Source: Anaerolinea thermophila
Lineage (GTDB): Bacteria; Chloroflexota; Anaerolineae; Anaerolineales; Villigracilaceae
DNA: 42,088 nt
Direction: 5' to 3'
Assembly: GCA_020722305.1 (NCBI GenBank)
Contig: DYLB01000001.1
Span: 1,668-43,755 of the forward strand
Under the pieces are notes generated by a model. It did no database searches. It worked only from the letters and a program-made list of their open reading frames with translations, and was not told the DNA's origin. Of the stretch, positions 1 to 8,853 are shown piece after piece (position 1 is the stretch's first letter; each line of letters starts with the position of its first letter). The position numbers and the translations under genes were made by a program.

Positions 1-245
1 CCTTCGTGTCCTTCGTGGATAAGAGTTTTTCCTTCGTGTCCTTCGTGGATAAGGGCTTTTCCTTCGTGTCCTTCGTGTCCTTCGTGGATAAGGGCTTTTC
101 CTTCGTGTCCTTCGTGTCCTTCGTGGATAAGAGTTTTTCCTTCGTGTCCTTCGTGGATAAGGGTTTTTCCTTCGTGTCCTTCGTGTCCTTCGTGGATAAG
201 GGCTTTTCCTTCGTGTCCTTCGTGTCCTTCGTGGATAAGGGTTTT
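1..245. repeat. Nested minisatellite: 30/39-bp units built from a 9-bp subrepeat
   Basis: Seven tandem units lie at 1-30, 31-60, 61-99, 100-138, 139-168, 169-207 and 208-245. Each unit is one or two copies of the 9-mer CCTTCGTGT, then CCTTCGTGG, then ATAAG(A/G)G plus a T-run. The 30- and 39-bp lengths differ by exactly one 9-mer. The array may continue beyond base 1. On the minus strand it reads CACGAAGGA repeats and stays in frame with the thyX reading frame for all seven units. From memory, CACGAAGGACACGAAGG is a common spacer repeat in several bacterial phyla. Confidence 0.93.
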
Positions 246-956
246 CCCCGTTTCAACCAGATACTCCATCGCCTCGGCGTACTTGACCAGGGTCGGCACC
301 TCGTTTTGGGCCTCGCGCTTGATCTCCGCGCCGATCTGGCGGATCTCGGCCAGCGGGTGCGAGAGCATCTTGCGGATGGCATTTTCCAGCACCCGGGCGT
401 TGGCCGTCATGCCGACGTTGGCGTTGGCCGCCGCAGGCAGGAGGAAGCGGCACGAATCTACGTACTGCGAGCGAACGCGGCGGTCCCAGGCTGCGTCGCT
501 TTCGTTGGGGCGGCGCGGCACCTGTGACTCGATCAGCGCCCGCACCGGAGCCAGCGACTCGGCGTAAGCCTGGAAGAGCCTCTGCACCGTGCGGACGAAC
601 TCGTCCTTGAGCGGGTGGCCGTCCAGTTCGGGCGGGAGGGTGAAATCGTCCGGCCCCCATTTCTGGTAGCGGGTGGATTTTTCAGTGTAGGAGGCCAGGC
701 GGTTGCCCTCGATGGCTTCCATGGCGATCCGGGAGGCGTTTTCGATGGCGAGATGCAGGACGGCGTGTTCGGCCACGGAAGCATGTCCATAGCCGACCAC
801 CCACTTCTCGTGGAACTGAGCGCTTTTCTCGTCGCTCAGTTCGGCCGCGATGTCGCGGAATGAATCCGGGAAGCGGGAGGTCTTGGCGAAAGCGACGGCG
901 ATGGTTTCGGGGCTGAGGGATTTGGGGGAAAGCAAATACACTTCACGGGAGGGCAT
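1..956 (-). CDS. thyX: FAD-dependent thymidylate synthase (ThyX family), open at the left window edge
   Basis: ThyX makes dTMP from dUMP using methylene-tetrahydrofolate and FAD-bound hydride. Translating the minus strand from the ATG at 956 gives a frame with no stop to base 1. Residues 52-73 hold the helix VVGYGHASVAEHAVLHLAIE, and residues 86-97 (RLASYTEKSTRY) match the second half of the ThyX signature RHRxxSxNExSxRY. A run of about 237 residues covers one normal ThyX domain (usual length 220-250) up to a typical final helix (NARVLENAIRKML, AEIRQIGAEI). After that the frame continues as repeats of K-(T/A)-LIHEG-(HEG)n encoded by the minisatellite. I recall longer ThyX-like proteins in Chloroflexota, so the array may sit between two domains; the 3' end is outside the window. 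ATG 956 has GGAG 9 nt upstream; an in-frame ATG at 971 is the alternative start. Confidence 0.82.
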   Translation of the reverse strand, partial: MPSREVYLLSPKSLSPETIAVAFAKTSRFPDSFRDIAAELSDEKSAQFHEKWVVGYGHASVAEHAVLHLAIENASRIAMEAIEGNRLASYTEKSTRYQKWGPDDFTLPPELDGHPLKDEFVRTVQRLFQAYAESLAPVRALIESQVPRRPNESDAAWDRRVRSQYVDSCRFLLPAAANANVGMTANARVLENAIRKMLSHPLAEIRQIGAEIKREAQNEVPTLVKYAEAMEYLVETGKTLIHEGHEGHEGKALIHEGHEGHEGKTLIHEGHEGKTLIHEGHEGHEGKALIHEGHEGHEGKALIHEGHEGKTLIHEGHE

Positions 957-1014
957 GCCGGCGGTCTCCATCTCTTTTTTTTACCACAAATAACTCCACC
1001 GCAAAAAGTCGCTT

Positions 1015-1047
1015 TTAACGCAAAGACGCTAAGGCGCAAAGAAAATT
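1015..1047. repeat. Dispersed spacer repeat of the CGCAAAGACGCNAAGGCGCAAAG type
   Basis: The spacer between thyX and ribF contains ACGCAAAGACGCTAAGG followed by CGCAAAGA, a repeat of approximately 9 bp around the core (A/G)CGCNAAG. I recognise it as a common intergenic sequence in many bacterial genomes that is often mistranslated as NAKTLRRKE. The rest of the 972-1128 spacer holds an A/T tract at 974-988 and no gene that I can see. Confidence 0.55.
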
Positions 1048-1119
1048 AGCAGATTCAAACGATGGCTGAATGGTTACAGGAAGCCTTCGGGACGGTGCGT
1101 ATGCGTTGGGAGCGGTTAC

Positions 1120-1145
1120 AAAAACTGTGAAGGCTTCGGCCCTTC
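1120..1145 (-). terminator. Possible intrinsic terminator after ribF
   Basis: Downstream of the ribF stop on the minus strand, GAAGG and CCTTC (1129-1145) can pair as a short hairpin. Four bases later comes a run of five T (1124-1120). The stem is only about 5-6 bp and the gap to the T-run is long, so this is a weak call. It is the only terminator-like structure between ribF and thyX. Confidence 0.4.
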
Positions 1146-1155
1146 GCAGCGGCTT

Positions 1156-2079
1156 TCAGGCTTTCAGCAGGCTGCGGGCTTCGAGGATGTCATCCTGGAT
1201 CTGGGCGATCAGCAGGCCGACGGAGCTGAATCGCATCTCATCCCTCAGACGGGCGACGAATTCGAGTTTGATCTCACGGTCGTAAAGTTCCTGGCTAAAA
1301 TCGAGCAGGTGAGTCTCGATGTTGGGCGTCTCCTGGTCGGGGGTGAAGGTCGGGCGGATGCCGATGTTGGTCACGGCCGGGTGGCGCTCGTCGCCGACCC
1401 AGGCCCAGCAGGCATAGACCCCGTTGGCCGGGACGACCTTGCGCTCCGGGAAGGCAATGTTGGCGGTCGGGATGTTGATCTTCTTGCCGCGCCCATCGCC
1501 GTGAACGACGGGTCCGCTGACAGCGTAGAACCGGCCCAGGGCTTCGGCGGCCTCGCCCACTTGTCCCGCCATGAGCCGTTGGCGGATGAAGCTGGAGGAG
1601 ATGATCCCTTTTTGGCCGGAAACGGCCGGGAGGGCGCGGACTTCGTAGTCCAATTCCTTGCCCAGCGCGCTCAGGCGGTAATAGTCGCCTTCACGGTTGT
1701 GGCCGAGGGCGAAATCGTAGCCGACCAGCAGGTGGCGCAGCCCCAGCCGTTCTTTGAGATATTTCATGAAGTCGGCGGCGCGGGTTTCGGCCAGGGAGCG
1801 GGTGAAGGTCTCGGTGATGACCACGTCCACGCCCAGGGCGACGAGCAGTTCGGCCCGCTCGTCGGGGGTGGTCAGGCAGCGGATTTCCCTGCGCCCCAGC
1901 ACTTCAGCCGGGTGCGGGTGGAAGGAAAGCACAACAGCAGGCGCACCGGCCTGCCGCGCACCTGCCACGAGCAATTGGATGATCTCCTGGTGCCCCCGAT
2001 GGACGCCGTCGAAGACGCCGATCGTCAGCCAGGAATTTTCGATCTGGATGGCTTCGAGGGATCGGTAATGGGGGAACAT
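1156..2079 (-). CDS. ribF: Bifunctional riboflavin kinase / FAD synthetase RibF
   Basis: The 307-residue length is normal for bacterial RibF, which phosphorylates riboflavin to FMN and adenylylates FMN to FAD. The N-terminal FAD-synthetase (nucleotidyltransferase-like) domain shows GVFDGVHRGH at residues 21-30 (HxGH type) and ISSSFIRQRL near residue 160. The C-terminal flavokinase domain shows GRGKKINIPTANI and, further on, NIGIRPTF and ETHLLDF. It is the last gene of the nusA-to-ribF cluster and lies 6 bp after truB, so it is surely co-transcribed. Its FAD product is also the cofactor of the ThyX encoded just downstream. Confidence 0.96.
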   Translation of the reverse strand: MFPHYRSLEAIQIENSWLTIGVFDGVHRGHQEIIQLLVAGARQAGAPAVVLSFHPHPAEVLGRREIRCLTTPDERAELLVALGVDVVITETFTRSLAETRAADFMKYLKERLGLRHLLVGYDFALGHNREGDYYRLSALGKELDYEVRALPAVSGQKGIISSSFIRQRLMAGQVGEAAEALGRFYAVSGPVVHGDGRGKKINIPTANIAFPERKVVPANGVYACWAWVGDERHPAVTNIGIRPTFTPDQETPNIETHLLDFSQELYDREIKLEFVARLRDEMRFSSVGLLIAQIQDDILEARSLLKA

Positions 2080-2085
2080 TCAGCC

Positions 2086-3015
2086 CTAATCGGACGTGAA
2101 GAACACTTTCCTGGGCTGCCACTCCGGGCTGCCGTCTTCTTCGTTCTCGACCCGCTGCATCAGGGCCACCAGTTCACCGGCCATGCTGACGCCGCGCACC
2201 AGGTCGCCGGATTTGGTGGCCGGATCGGCCTTGGCCCGGTGCCCGTGACGGACTTCCTCGACCTCGTCGGGATTCAGTTCCACCGCGGGCCAATCGCCGA
2301 GCGCCTCGGCAGCCGGGATAAGGTACTGATACCAGTTCCCGGCGCGGAACGCATCCTGGAGTCTCCTCAGCGGGACGGCATCCCGCAGGGTGAAGCGCCC
2401 GCTCTTGGTGCGGCGCAAGCCGACCAGGTACGCGCCGCAGCCCAACTGGTTGCCCAGGTCGTTGGCCAGCGAGCGGACGTATGTGCCGGACGAGCAATGC
2501 ACATCCACGACCACCTCGGGAGGCGCCCATTCGAGCACTTCGAGGTGGTACACGTCAATGATGCGCGGTTCGAGTTCTACTTCCTCGCCCTGGCGGGCCA
2601 TTTCGTAGGCTTTGCGTCCCTTGACTTTGACCGCCGAATACGGCGGCGGGACCTGTTCGATCTGGCCTTCGAAGGTCTTCAGCACCTTCTCGAATTCTTC
2701 CTCGGTCACGTTGACTGGCTCGTCCGAGCGGGTGAAACTTCCTTCGGCGTCGTAGGTGTCCGTCGAACCGCCCAGGCGGATGATTGCCTGGTAGCGCTTG
2801 TCGGAGGCCGAAACGTACTCGCTCAAGCGCACCGCAGGCCCAATCAGGATGACCAGCACGCCCGAGGCGCGCGGGTCGAGGGTCCCGGTATGGCCGGCGC
2901 GGCGGATACCGGTCCCGATACGAACCGCCTGGACGACATCGTGGGAAGTCATACCGACAGGCTTGTCTATGACCAATACCCCCGAAATTGCATTCTTGAT
3001 ATCTTGACTACTCAT
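2086..3015 (-). CDS. truB: tRNA pseudouridine(55) synthase TruB
   Basis: TruB isomerises uridine 55 in the T-arm of tRNA. The 309-residue protein starts with the family motif GVLVIDKPVGMTSHDVV. It has the catalytic-aspartate motif GHTGTLDPRASGVL, with Asp47 as the predicted nucleophile. Later family motifs are YQAIIRLGGSTDTYDAEG, PPPYSAVKVKGRKAYEMAR and CSSGTYVRSLANDLG. The C-terminal extension (about 240-309) fits the long TruB class. The start is set by GAGGAGG 10 nt before the ATG. It lies between nrnA and ribF in the usual order of this operon. Confidence 0.97.
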   Translation of the reverse strand: MSSQDIKNAISGVLVIDKPVGMTSHDVVQAVRIGTGIRRAGHTGTLDPRASGVLVILIGPAVRLSEYVSASDKRYQAIIRLGGSTDTYDAEGSFTRSDEPVNVTEEEFEKVLKTFEGQIEQVPPPYSAVKVKGRKAYEMARQGEEVELEPRIIDVYHLEVLEWAPPEVVVDVHCSSGTYVRSLANDLGNQLGCGAYLVGLRRTKSGRFTLRDAVPLRRLQDAFRAGNWYQYLIPAAEALGDWPAVELNPDEVEEVRHGHRAKADPATKSGDLVRGVSMAGELVALMQRVENEEDGSPEWQPRKVFFTSD

Positions 3016-3070
3016 TTGTTAAATTCCTCCTCGGAAATTTTGGAGATTTGCAGCCACTACTTTCATAATC

Positions 3071-4030
3071 TTAACCCAACTTGAGCATGTTCTGGGTCGT
3101 TCGCAAGACCAAAGGCTGGATCTCTTCCAGCTTGCCGGGAATGTCCGCTCCGGCCGCGGCCCGGTGGCCTCCGCCGCCAAAATGACTCGCCACCTGGGAG
3201 ACGTCCACCCCGGAGTCGAGGGCGCGCCACGAGACCTTGACGCTGCCGCCCTCCTGCTCGACGAAAACCATGCCGACCGTGCAGCAATCTATCGAAGAGA
3301 TGACGTTGATCAGGTCCGCGTCATCGCTGCGGGGATACCCGCTGGCACGCCGGTCCGAGAGCCGCAGCGTGCCCCAGACGATCCCGTCCGAGCGGTAGAG
3401 GCTGGAGAGTCCGGCCCCCCAGTAACGGGCGGCTTCGAAGGTGCGGCTGACCAGGGCGCGGCGGTACAGGGCGGGCATGTCAATCCCGGTCTCCATCAAG
3501 ACGGCCATCTGGCGCATGGTCTCAGGCTGCATGTTGGAGGTGCGGAAGCCGAGCGTATCGGTGATGATGCCGGTCGCCAGCGCAGCCGCGACCGGAGGGG
3601 TGAGCGCGTAGCCCCAGGCGGGCAAGTGATCGGTGAGCATGGCGCAGGTGGCCACGGAGGCCGGCTCGACCAGGTTCAGTTCGGCGAAAAGTTCGTTGGT
3701 GACGTGGTGGTCCACGTTGATGTGCGGTTTCCCGAACGGCTGCATGGCATCGCCGAGGCGTTTCAGGTCGGCGCTGTCCACCGTGATGAAGGTGTCGAAT
3801 TCGCCTGCGGGCCGCGTGCGGACCCTGTCGCTGCCGGGCAGGTGCATGAAGGACGGCGGCATACCGTCCACCAGCACCATCTGGACGGATTTGCCCGCAT
3901 TTTCGAGCGCCAGGCCGAATCCCAGCAATGACCCGATCGCGTCCCCGTCCGGGCGGACGTGGGAGGTGATAAGGACTTTATCTGACTTTTCGAGTCGCTG
4001 CTTGATCGCTTCGCTTATCTGGGTGTTCAT
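3071..4030 (-). CDS. nrnA: DHH/DHHA1 phosphoesterase, NrnA-type oligoribonuclease / pAp phosphatase
   Basis: The 319-residue protein has the DHH-family metal-binding motifs: SHVRPDGDAIGS (His24, Asp28, Asp30), VDSAD (Asp85) and VDHH (107-109). The C-terminal DHHA1 motif is FGGGGHRAAAG. Family members of this length degrade nano-RNA and dephosphorylate 3'-phosphoadenosine 5'-phosphate. The position between rbfA and truB matches the conserved operon order of Gram-positive and related bacteria. No Shine-Dalgarno sequence precedes the ATG; instead TATATT lies 5 nt upstream, so a leaderless internal transcript may start here (inference). Confidence 0.93.
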   Translation of the reverse strand: MNTQISEAIKQRLEKSDKVLITSHVRPDGDAIGSLLGFGLALENAGKSVQMVLVDGMPPSFMHLPGSDRVRTRPAGEFDTFITVDSADLKRLGDAMQPFGKPHINVDHHVTNELFAELNLVEPASVATCAMLTDHLPAWGYALTPPVAAALATGIITDTLGFRTSNMQPETMRQMAVLMETGIDMPALYRRALVSRTFEAARYWGAGLSSLYRSDGIVWGTLRLSDRRASGYPRSDDADLINVISSIDCCTVGMVFVEQEGGSVKVSWRALDSGVDVSQVASHFGGGGHRAAAGADIPGKLEEIQPLVLRTTQNMLKLG

Positions 4031-4042
4031 TTATAAATATAA
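4031..4042 (-). promoter_or_regulatory. Possible -10 box placed for a leaderless nrnA transcript
   Basis: On the minus strand the hexamer TATATT ends 5 nt before the nrnA ATG, and no Shine-Dalgarno sequence is present. No good -35 box is visible at the expected distance, so this is a weak promoter call that rests on the pattern seen at menG (8840) and the glycosyltransferase (13535). Confidence 0.35.
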
Positions 4043-4137
4043 TTTTGGCATTGTTTCGGGCGGGCTGCCCGGTCTTACCAAACAGGGTCACATTATATCC
4101 GTGAATCGTTTTTTTTGGTGACGGCCCACTCACGAAG

Positions 4138-4214
4138 GATGCACTAAAAAGTTATTAGCGTCCCGTAGGTCACGCTTGAAGCGTGACCTACATCTGGAGG
4201 TGCATCACGCTAAT
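4138..4214. repeat. REP-like palindromic element between rbfA and nrnA
   Basis: The core at 4165-4191 is a perfect 13-bp inverted repeat (GTAGGTCACGCTT and its complement) around a single base. Outer arms ATTAGCGT (4154-4161) and ACGCTAAT (4207-4214) are also exact complements, as are GATGCAC (4138-4144) and GTGCATC (4200-4206). The two outer pairs cross rather than nest. No target-site duplication is visible. The element fills most of the 195-bp gap 4031-4225, which holds no gene. Confidence 0.75.
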
Positions 4215-4225
4215 TCCCAATGAAC

Positions 4226-4585
4226 CTATTTCTTTTGTTCCTCGTCGCGGATGGAAGCCAGCAGCTTCTCGATGTGGTCGGCGTTTTCTGGGGTGGGGTC
4301 CCAGTGGAAGCGCAGGCGGGGGAAGACCCGCAGGTCCACGCGGCCGGCCAAGGTCCGGCGGATGAATCCGCTGGCGCTCTCCAACCCGGCGAGGATCTCC
4401 TCGGAGCGTTCCGCCCCTTCGACGGCAGAAACGTAGATGTTGGCGAACGCCAGTTCCCGGTCCACGCGCACGTCGGTCACATAGACCTGGTTCAGGCGCG
4501 GGTCGCTGATCTCGCGGATCAGCATCTCCGAGAGTTCCTGGCGGATTCGGTCGCCAATGCGTTGTAATCGTACTTGTGAAGGCAT
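4226..4585 (-). CDS. rbfA: 30S ribosome-binding factor RbfA
   Basis: RbfA binds the 30S subunit during late assembly and 16S rRNA processing. The 119-residue length and the sequence are typical. The N-terminus RLQRIGDRIRQELSEMLIRE, the IS-DPRL segment, VTDVRVDRELAFANIYVS and the C-terminal LRVFPRLRFHWDPTPENADHIEKLL cover the single KH-like domain. It follows infB by 37 nt, as in most bacteria. No clear Shine-Dalgarno sequence is visible; a GC-rich hairpin sits just upstream. Confidence 0.95.
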   Translation of the reverse strand: MPSQVRLQRIGDRIRQELSEMLIREISDPRLNQVYVTDVRVDRELAFANIYVSAVEGAERSEEILAGLESASGFIRRTLAGRVDLRVFPRLRFHWDPTPENADHIEKLLASIRDEEQKK

Positions 4586-4599
4586 AGTGTTATTGGAAT

Positions 4600-4617
4600 G
4601 GGGCGTCCGAACGCCCC
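4600..4617 (-). other. GC-rich hairpin between infB and rbfA
   Basis: A perfect 7-bp stem, GGGGCGT pairing with ACGCCCC around a 4-nt loop, occupies half of the 37-nt gap. No T-run follows on either strand, so it is not a standard terminator. It could mark an mRNA processing or stability point, or damp rbfA translation, since rbfA lacks a visible Shine-Dalgarno sequence (inference). Confidence 0.6.
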
Positions 4618-4622
4618 ATCAG

Positions 4623-6401
<1,779 letters not shown>

Positions 6402-6488
6402 ATGGACCTCCTACATTGAAAGTGACGCTTCCCTAAGCGATGAGATGCCTGCCCTCTGAGCGATTGCGGTCAAAAGATCACATCATGC

Positions 6489-6833
6489 TCATGCCTCTTC
6501 AGCAGCTTCTTCGGGCAGGGTTGCCATGAAATCGGACAGCAACTGCCGGTCGGCCTCTGACAGGGTTACTTTGAGGGCGTTCGCCAGCCCGCCCTTGAGG
6601 GCGCGCTCCCAACAGGAACGGACATTGTGCAGATAAGCCCCCCGTCCCGGCAGTTTTCCCGTCGGGTCAATCTGCACGCCATCCGGCTGGCGCACTACAC
6701 GCGTCAAGGCGCGCTTGGGAAGCACTGTGCGGCAGCCCACGCAGGTCCGCTGAGGGATGTGTTTCACGCGTTTGGCAGGTTTGGCAGACACCTGAATCAC
6801 TTGGGGCGGAAAATTACCATTCTTCCCAATCAT
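6489..6833 (-). CDS. rnpM: YlxR-family RNA-binding protein RnpM
   Basis: Small protein with the YlxR motif HIPQRTCVGCRTVLPKRAL and the later GRGAYLHN. In Bacillus and relatives YlxR/RnpM binds RNase P RNA and lies between nusA and infB, as here. The ATG at 6833 gives 114 residues and overlaps the nusA end by 20 nt. A GTG at 6767 would give 92 residues starting VKHIPQRTC, closer to the usual family length, but neither start has a good Shine-Dalgarno sequence. The L7Ae-type gene (ylxQ) that often follows is absent; the 87-nt gap to infB holds no gene. Confidence 0.88.
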   Translation of the reverse strand: MIGKNGNFPPQVIQVSAKPAKRVKHIPQRTCVGCRTVLPKRALTRVVRQPDGVQIDPTGKLPGRGAYLHNVRSCWERALKGGLANALKVTLSEADRQLLSDFMATLPEEAAEEA

Positions 6834-8712
6834 CGCCGCTACCACGCTTGCGTTTCTTGCGCGAGATAACTTCATCGAGATCGGGATCATATTCCAACTC
6901 AACGTTCTTCTTCTTCTTCTTGCTCTTCTTCTTGCCGGCTTCGTCCTCTTCTTCATCTTCACTGGCCGGCTGGGCAGCTTCGGTTTGGACGACAGCAAAC
7001 ATTTCTTCGAGCGACAGGTCGCGTTCCGGTTCCTCTTCGGTCCCGTCCCGGACTTTCATCGGCGCTTCTTTCTGGACCTCGGGCTGGGCTTCCGCTTCCC
7101 CGGCGGGGACCTCCGCCTCGGCTTCGACCGCGGCCGGCACGGCGGTCGCCTCTTCCGTTACAGCGGCGGGAATGGCCGTCTCGACTTCCGCGACCGGCTC
7201 AGGTTCCGGTTCGGGGAAGGTCAATTGGGCCAGGGCTTCTTCGATGGCCGTGAGCGACTTGGGGCCGACACCCGGCAATCCTAAAACCTTGTCGGGGGCG
7301 AGCTTCATCGTCAACATCAGGTCGCCAACCGTCGTGATTTCGGCTTCGGTGATAATGTTGATTAGATGTTCCTTGAGCGGCAGGTCGTACATCGAAGTTT
7401 CGAAAGCCGCCGCCGGAACCTCGGCTCGGATGCCCGCCAGGCGTTCTTCTTCCTGGCGCTGTTCGTCTTCCTGCCTTTGGATCGTGCGCCGCTCGACGCG
7501 GTCCACGAACTGGAGCATGGCCGAATATTCTTCGGGGCTGATGGCCCGGCCCTCGGCTTTCTTAGCCAGGATGGCCTCGATATCCGGGGCAGTTTCGACC
7601 ACGCCGGGGATCATCGCGGCCAGTTCGCTGTCGGTCTGCAATTTGTTGAGCGCGTCTCCGGCCGCTTCGGCCAGGCTCTTGATGTCGATCCGCCAACCGG
7701 TCAGTTTGGCGGCCAGGCGCGCGTTCTGCCCGTCCCGCCCAATCGCCAGCGACAATTGGTCTTCGGTCACCACCACCGTGGCGGTCTTGCCGTTCTCCCC
7801 GGCATCCGACAGGTAGACGCCGGAGACGCGCGCCGGGCTGATCGCCTTGGAGATGTAAATCACCGGGTCGGGATTCCATTCGATGATGTCAATCTTCTCA
7901 TCGTGCAATTCCTTGACGATGGCCTGGATGCGCACGCCCTTGATCCCCACGCAGGCTCCCACCGGGTCCACGCCCGCCTGGGTGGCCGAGACAGCCACTT
8001 TGGCGCGGTGCCCCGGTTCACGCGCAATCGCCCGGACCTCGACGATCCCGTGATAGATTTCGGGTACTTCGTTTTCGAGCAGGCGGCGCAGGAAATTACG
8101 GTGCGCCCGCGAAAGGATGATCTGCGGGCCGCGCGGCGCGTCTTTCACTTCCATGATGATCGCCCGCACCCGGTCGTGGACGCGGAAGCGTTCGTTGGCG
8201 ATCTTCTGGTTGTTGGGCATCACGCCCTCGGCCTTCATATCCAGGCCGATGGTCACGCCCTGGTTATTGACCGCCTGCACCACGCCGCTGACGATCTCAC
8301 CGATCTGGCGCTGGAAATACTCCAACTGCATGTTGCGCTCCGCCTCGCGGATGCGCTGCTGGATCACCTGGCGCGCCGTTTGGGCGGCCACGCGCCCGAA
8401 ATCTTCAGGGGTCGACTCGACGACCACCATGTCGCTGAGCTGGCAATCCGGGTCAACCTTGCGGGCTACCTCCAACAGCACCTCCGTCTCCGGGTTTTGG
8501 ACATCCTCCACCACTTCTTTCTCGACGAAGATGTTCACCTTGCCCGTATCAGGGTCAACTTTGGCTTCCACGTGCTGGGCAGACGAGGCATTCACCGCCC
8601 GCCGGTAAGCCGACACCATAGCCGACTCGATCGCACTCAGGATAATATCCTTGGGCAATTGTTTTTCTTCCAGCACTTCGTTGAACGCCAGGACAAACTC
8701 GTTCTTTGACAT
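6814..8712 (-). CDS. nusA: Transcription termination/antitermination factor NusA, long C-terminal form
   Basis: NusA binds RNA polymerase and nascent RNA and modulates pausing, termination and antitermination. The 632 residues show, in order: the N-terminal RNAP-binding domain (1-130), an S1 domain (GEIVSGVVQAV, about 137-200), KH1 and KH2 (VGACVGIKGVRIQAIVKEL and LAIGRDGQNARLAAKLTGW), then a spacer. A helix-hairpin-helix region resembling the alpha-CTD follows (VLGLPGVGPKSLTAIEEAL, about 475-500). The end is a low-complexity Glu/Ala/Pro stretch and a tail rich in Lys and Asp/Glu, giving a protein much longer than the about 340-495 residues of most NusA. It is the first gene of the operon; rimP, the usual upstream partner, is missing. 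Confidence 0.96.
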   Translation of the reverse strand: MSKNEFVLAFNEVLEEKQLPKDIILSAIESAMVSAYRRAVNASSAQHVEAKVDPDTGKVNIFVEKEVVEDVQNPETEVLLEVARKVDPDCQLSDMVVVESTPEDFGRVAAQTARQVIQQRIREAERNMQLEYFQRQIGEIVSGVVQAVNNQGVTIGLDMKAEGVMPNNQKIANERFRVHDRVRAIIMEVKDAPRGPQIILSRAHRNFLRRLLENEVPEIYHGIVEVRAIAREPGHRAKVAVSATQAGVDPVGACVGIKGVRIQAIVKELHDEKIDIIEWNPDPVIYISKAISPARVSGVYLSDAGENGKTATVVVTEDQLSLAIGRDGQNARLAAKLTGWRIDIKSLAEAAGDALNKLQTDSELAAMIPGVVETAPDIEAILAKKAEGRAISPEEYSAMLQFVDRVERRTIQRQEDEQRQEEERLAGIRAEVPAAAFETSMYDLPLKEHLINIITEAEITTVGDLMLTMKLAPDKVLGLPGVGPKSLTAIEEALAQLTFPEPEPEPVAEVETAIPAAVTEEATAVPAAVEAEAEVPAGEAEAQPEVQKEAPMKVRDGTEEEPERDLSLEEMFAVVQTEAAQPASEDEEEDEAGKKKSKKKKKNVELEYDPDLDEVISRKKRKRGSGDDWEEW

Positions 8713-8745
8713 CCTTTTACCTATCCTGTTATGCAGTTACAAGCA

Positions 8746-8770
8746 GAAAAGTGGGGGTTGCCCACTTTTC
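8746..8770 (-). promoter_or_regulatory. Perfect hairpin in the nusA 5' untranslated region
   Basis: GAAAAGTGGG and CCCACTTTTC form a perfect 10-bp stem around a 5-nt loop, extendable by GCA/TGC with a 2-nt bulge. It starts about 20 nt after the predicted nusA transcription start and ends about 33 nt before the ATG. No T-run follows, so it is not a simple terminator. NusA autogenous control is known in other bacteria, and this hairpin is a candidate cis element (inference). Confidence 0.6.
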
Positions 8771-8797
8771 GATGCTTTCCGTATTGGTCTGAGCGTG

Positions 8798-8826
8798 ATT
8801 CTAGCATAGAACTTTTACTGCGGCAA
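8798..8826 (-). promoter_or_regulatory. Promoter of the nusA operon
   Basis: On the minus strand: TTGCCG (8826-8821), a 17-nt spacer, then TAGAAT (8803-8798), preceded by TG to give an extended -10. The spacing is ideal for a sigma-70-type promoter, and the transcript would start near 8791. The -35 lies only 14 bp from the menG -10 box on the other strand. Confidence 0.7.
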
Positions 8827-8839
8827 GGGAATTTACAGA

Positions 8840-8845
8840 TATAAT
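8840..8845 (+). promoter_or_regulatory. -10 box of menG, placed for a leaderless transcript
   Basis: A consensus TATAAT ends 8 nt before the menG ATG, so transcription should start at or next to the start codon. No Shine-Dalgarno sequence is present. No clear -35 is seen; the expected position (about 8817-8822) overlaps the nusA -35 box on the other strand, so the two promoters may compete. Confidence 0.55.
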
Positions 8846-8853
8846 TGCGCCCT

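Noticed and set aside
1..245. CRISPR array
   Set aside because: Units are directly tandem with no unique spacers, and no cas genes are nearby.
6..527. Plus-strand frame with many SFVDKGFSFV repeats
   Set aside because: It is the complement of the minisatellite joined to antisense of thyX; the minus strand encodes a clear ThyX, so this is a shadow.
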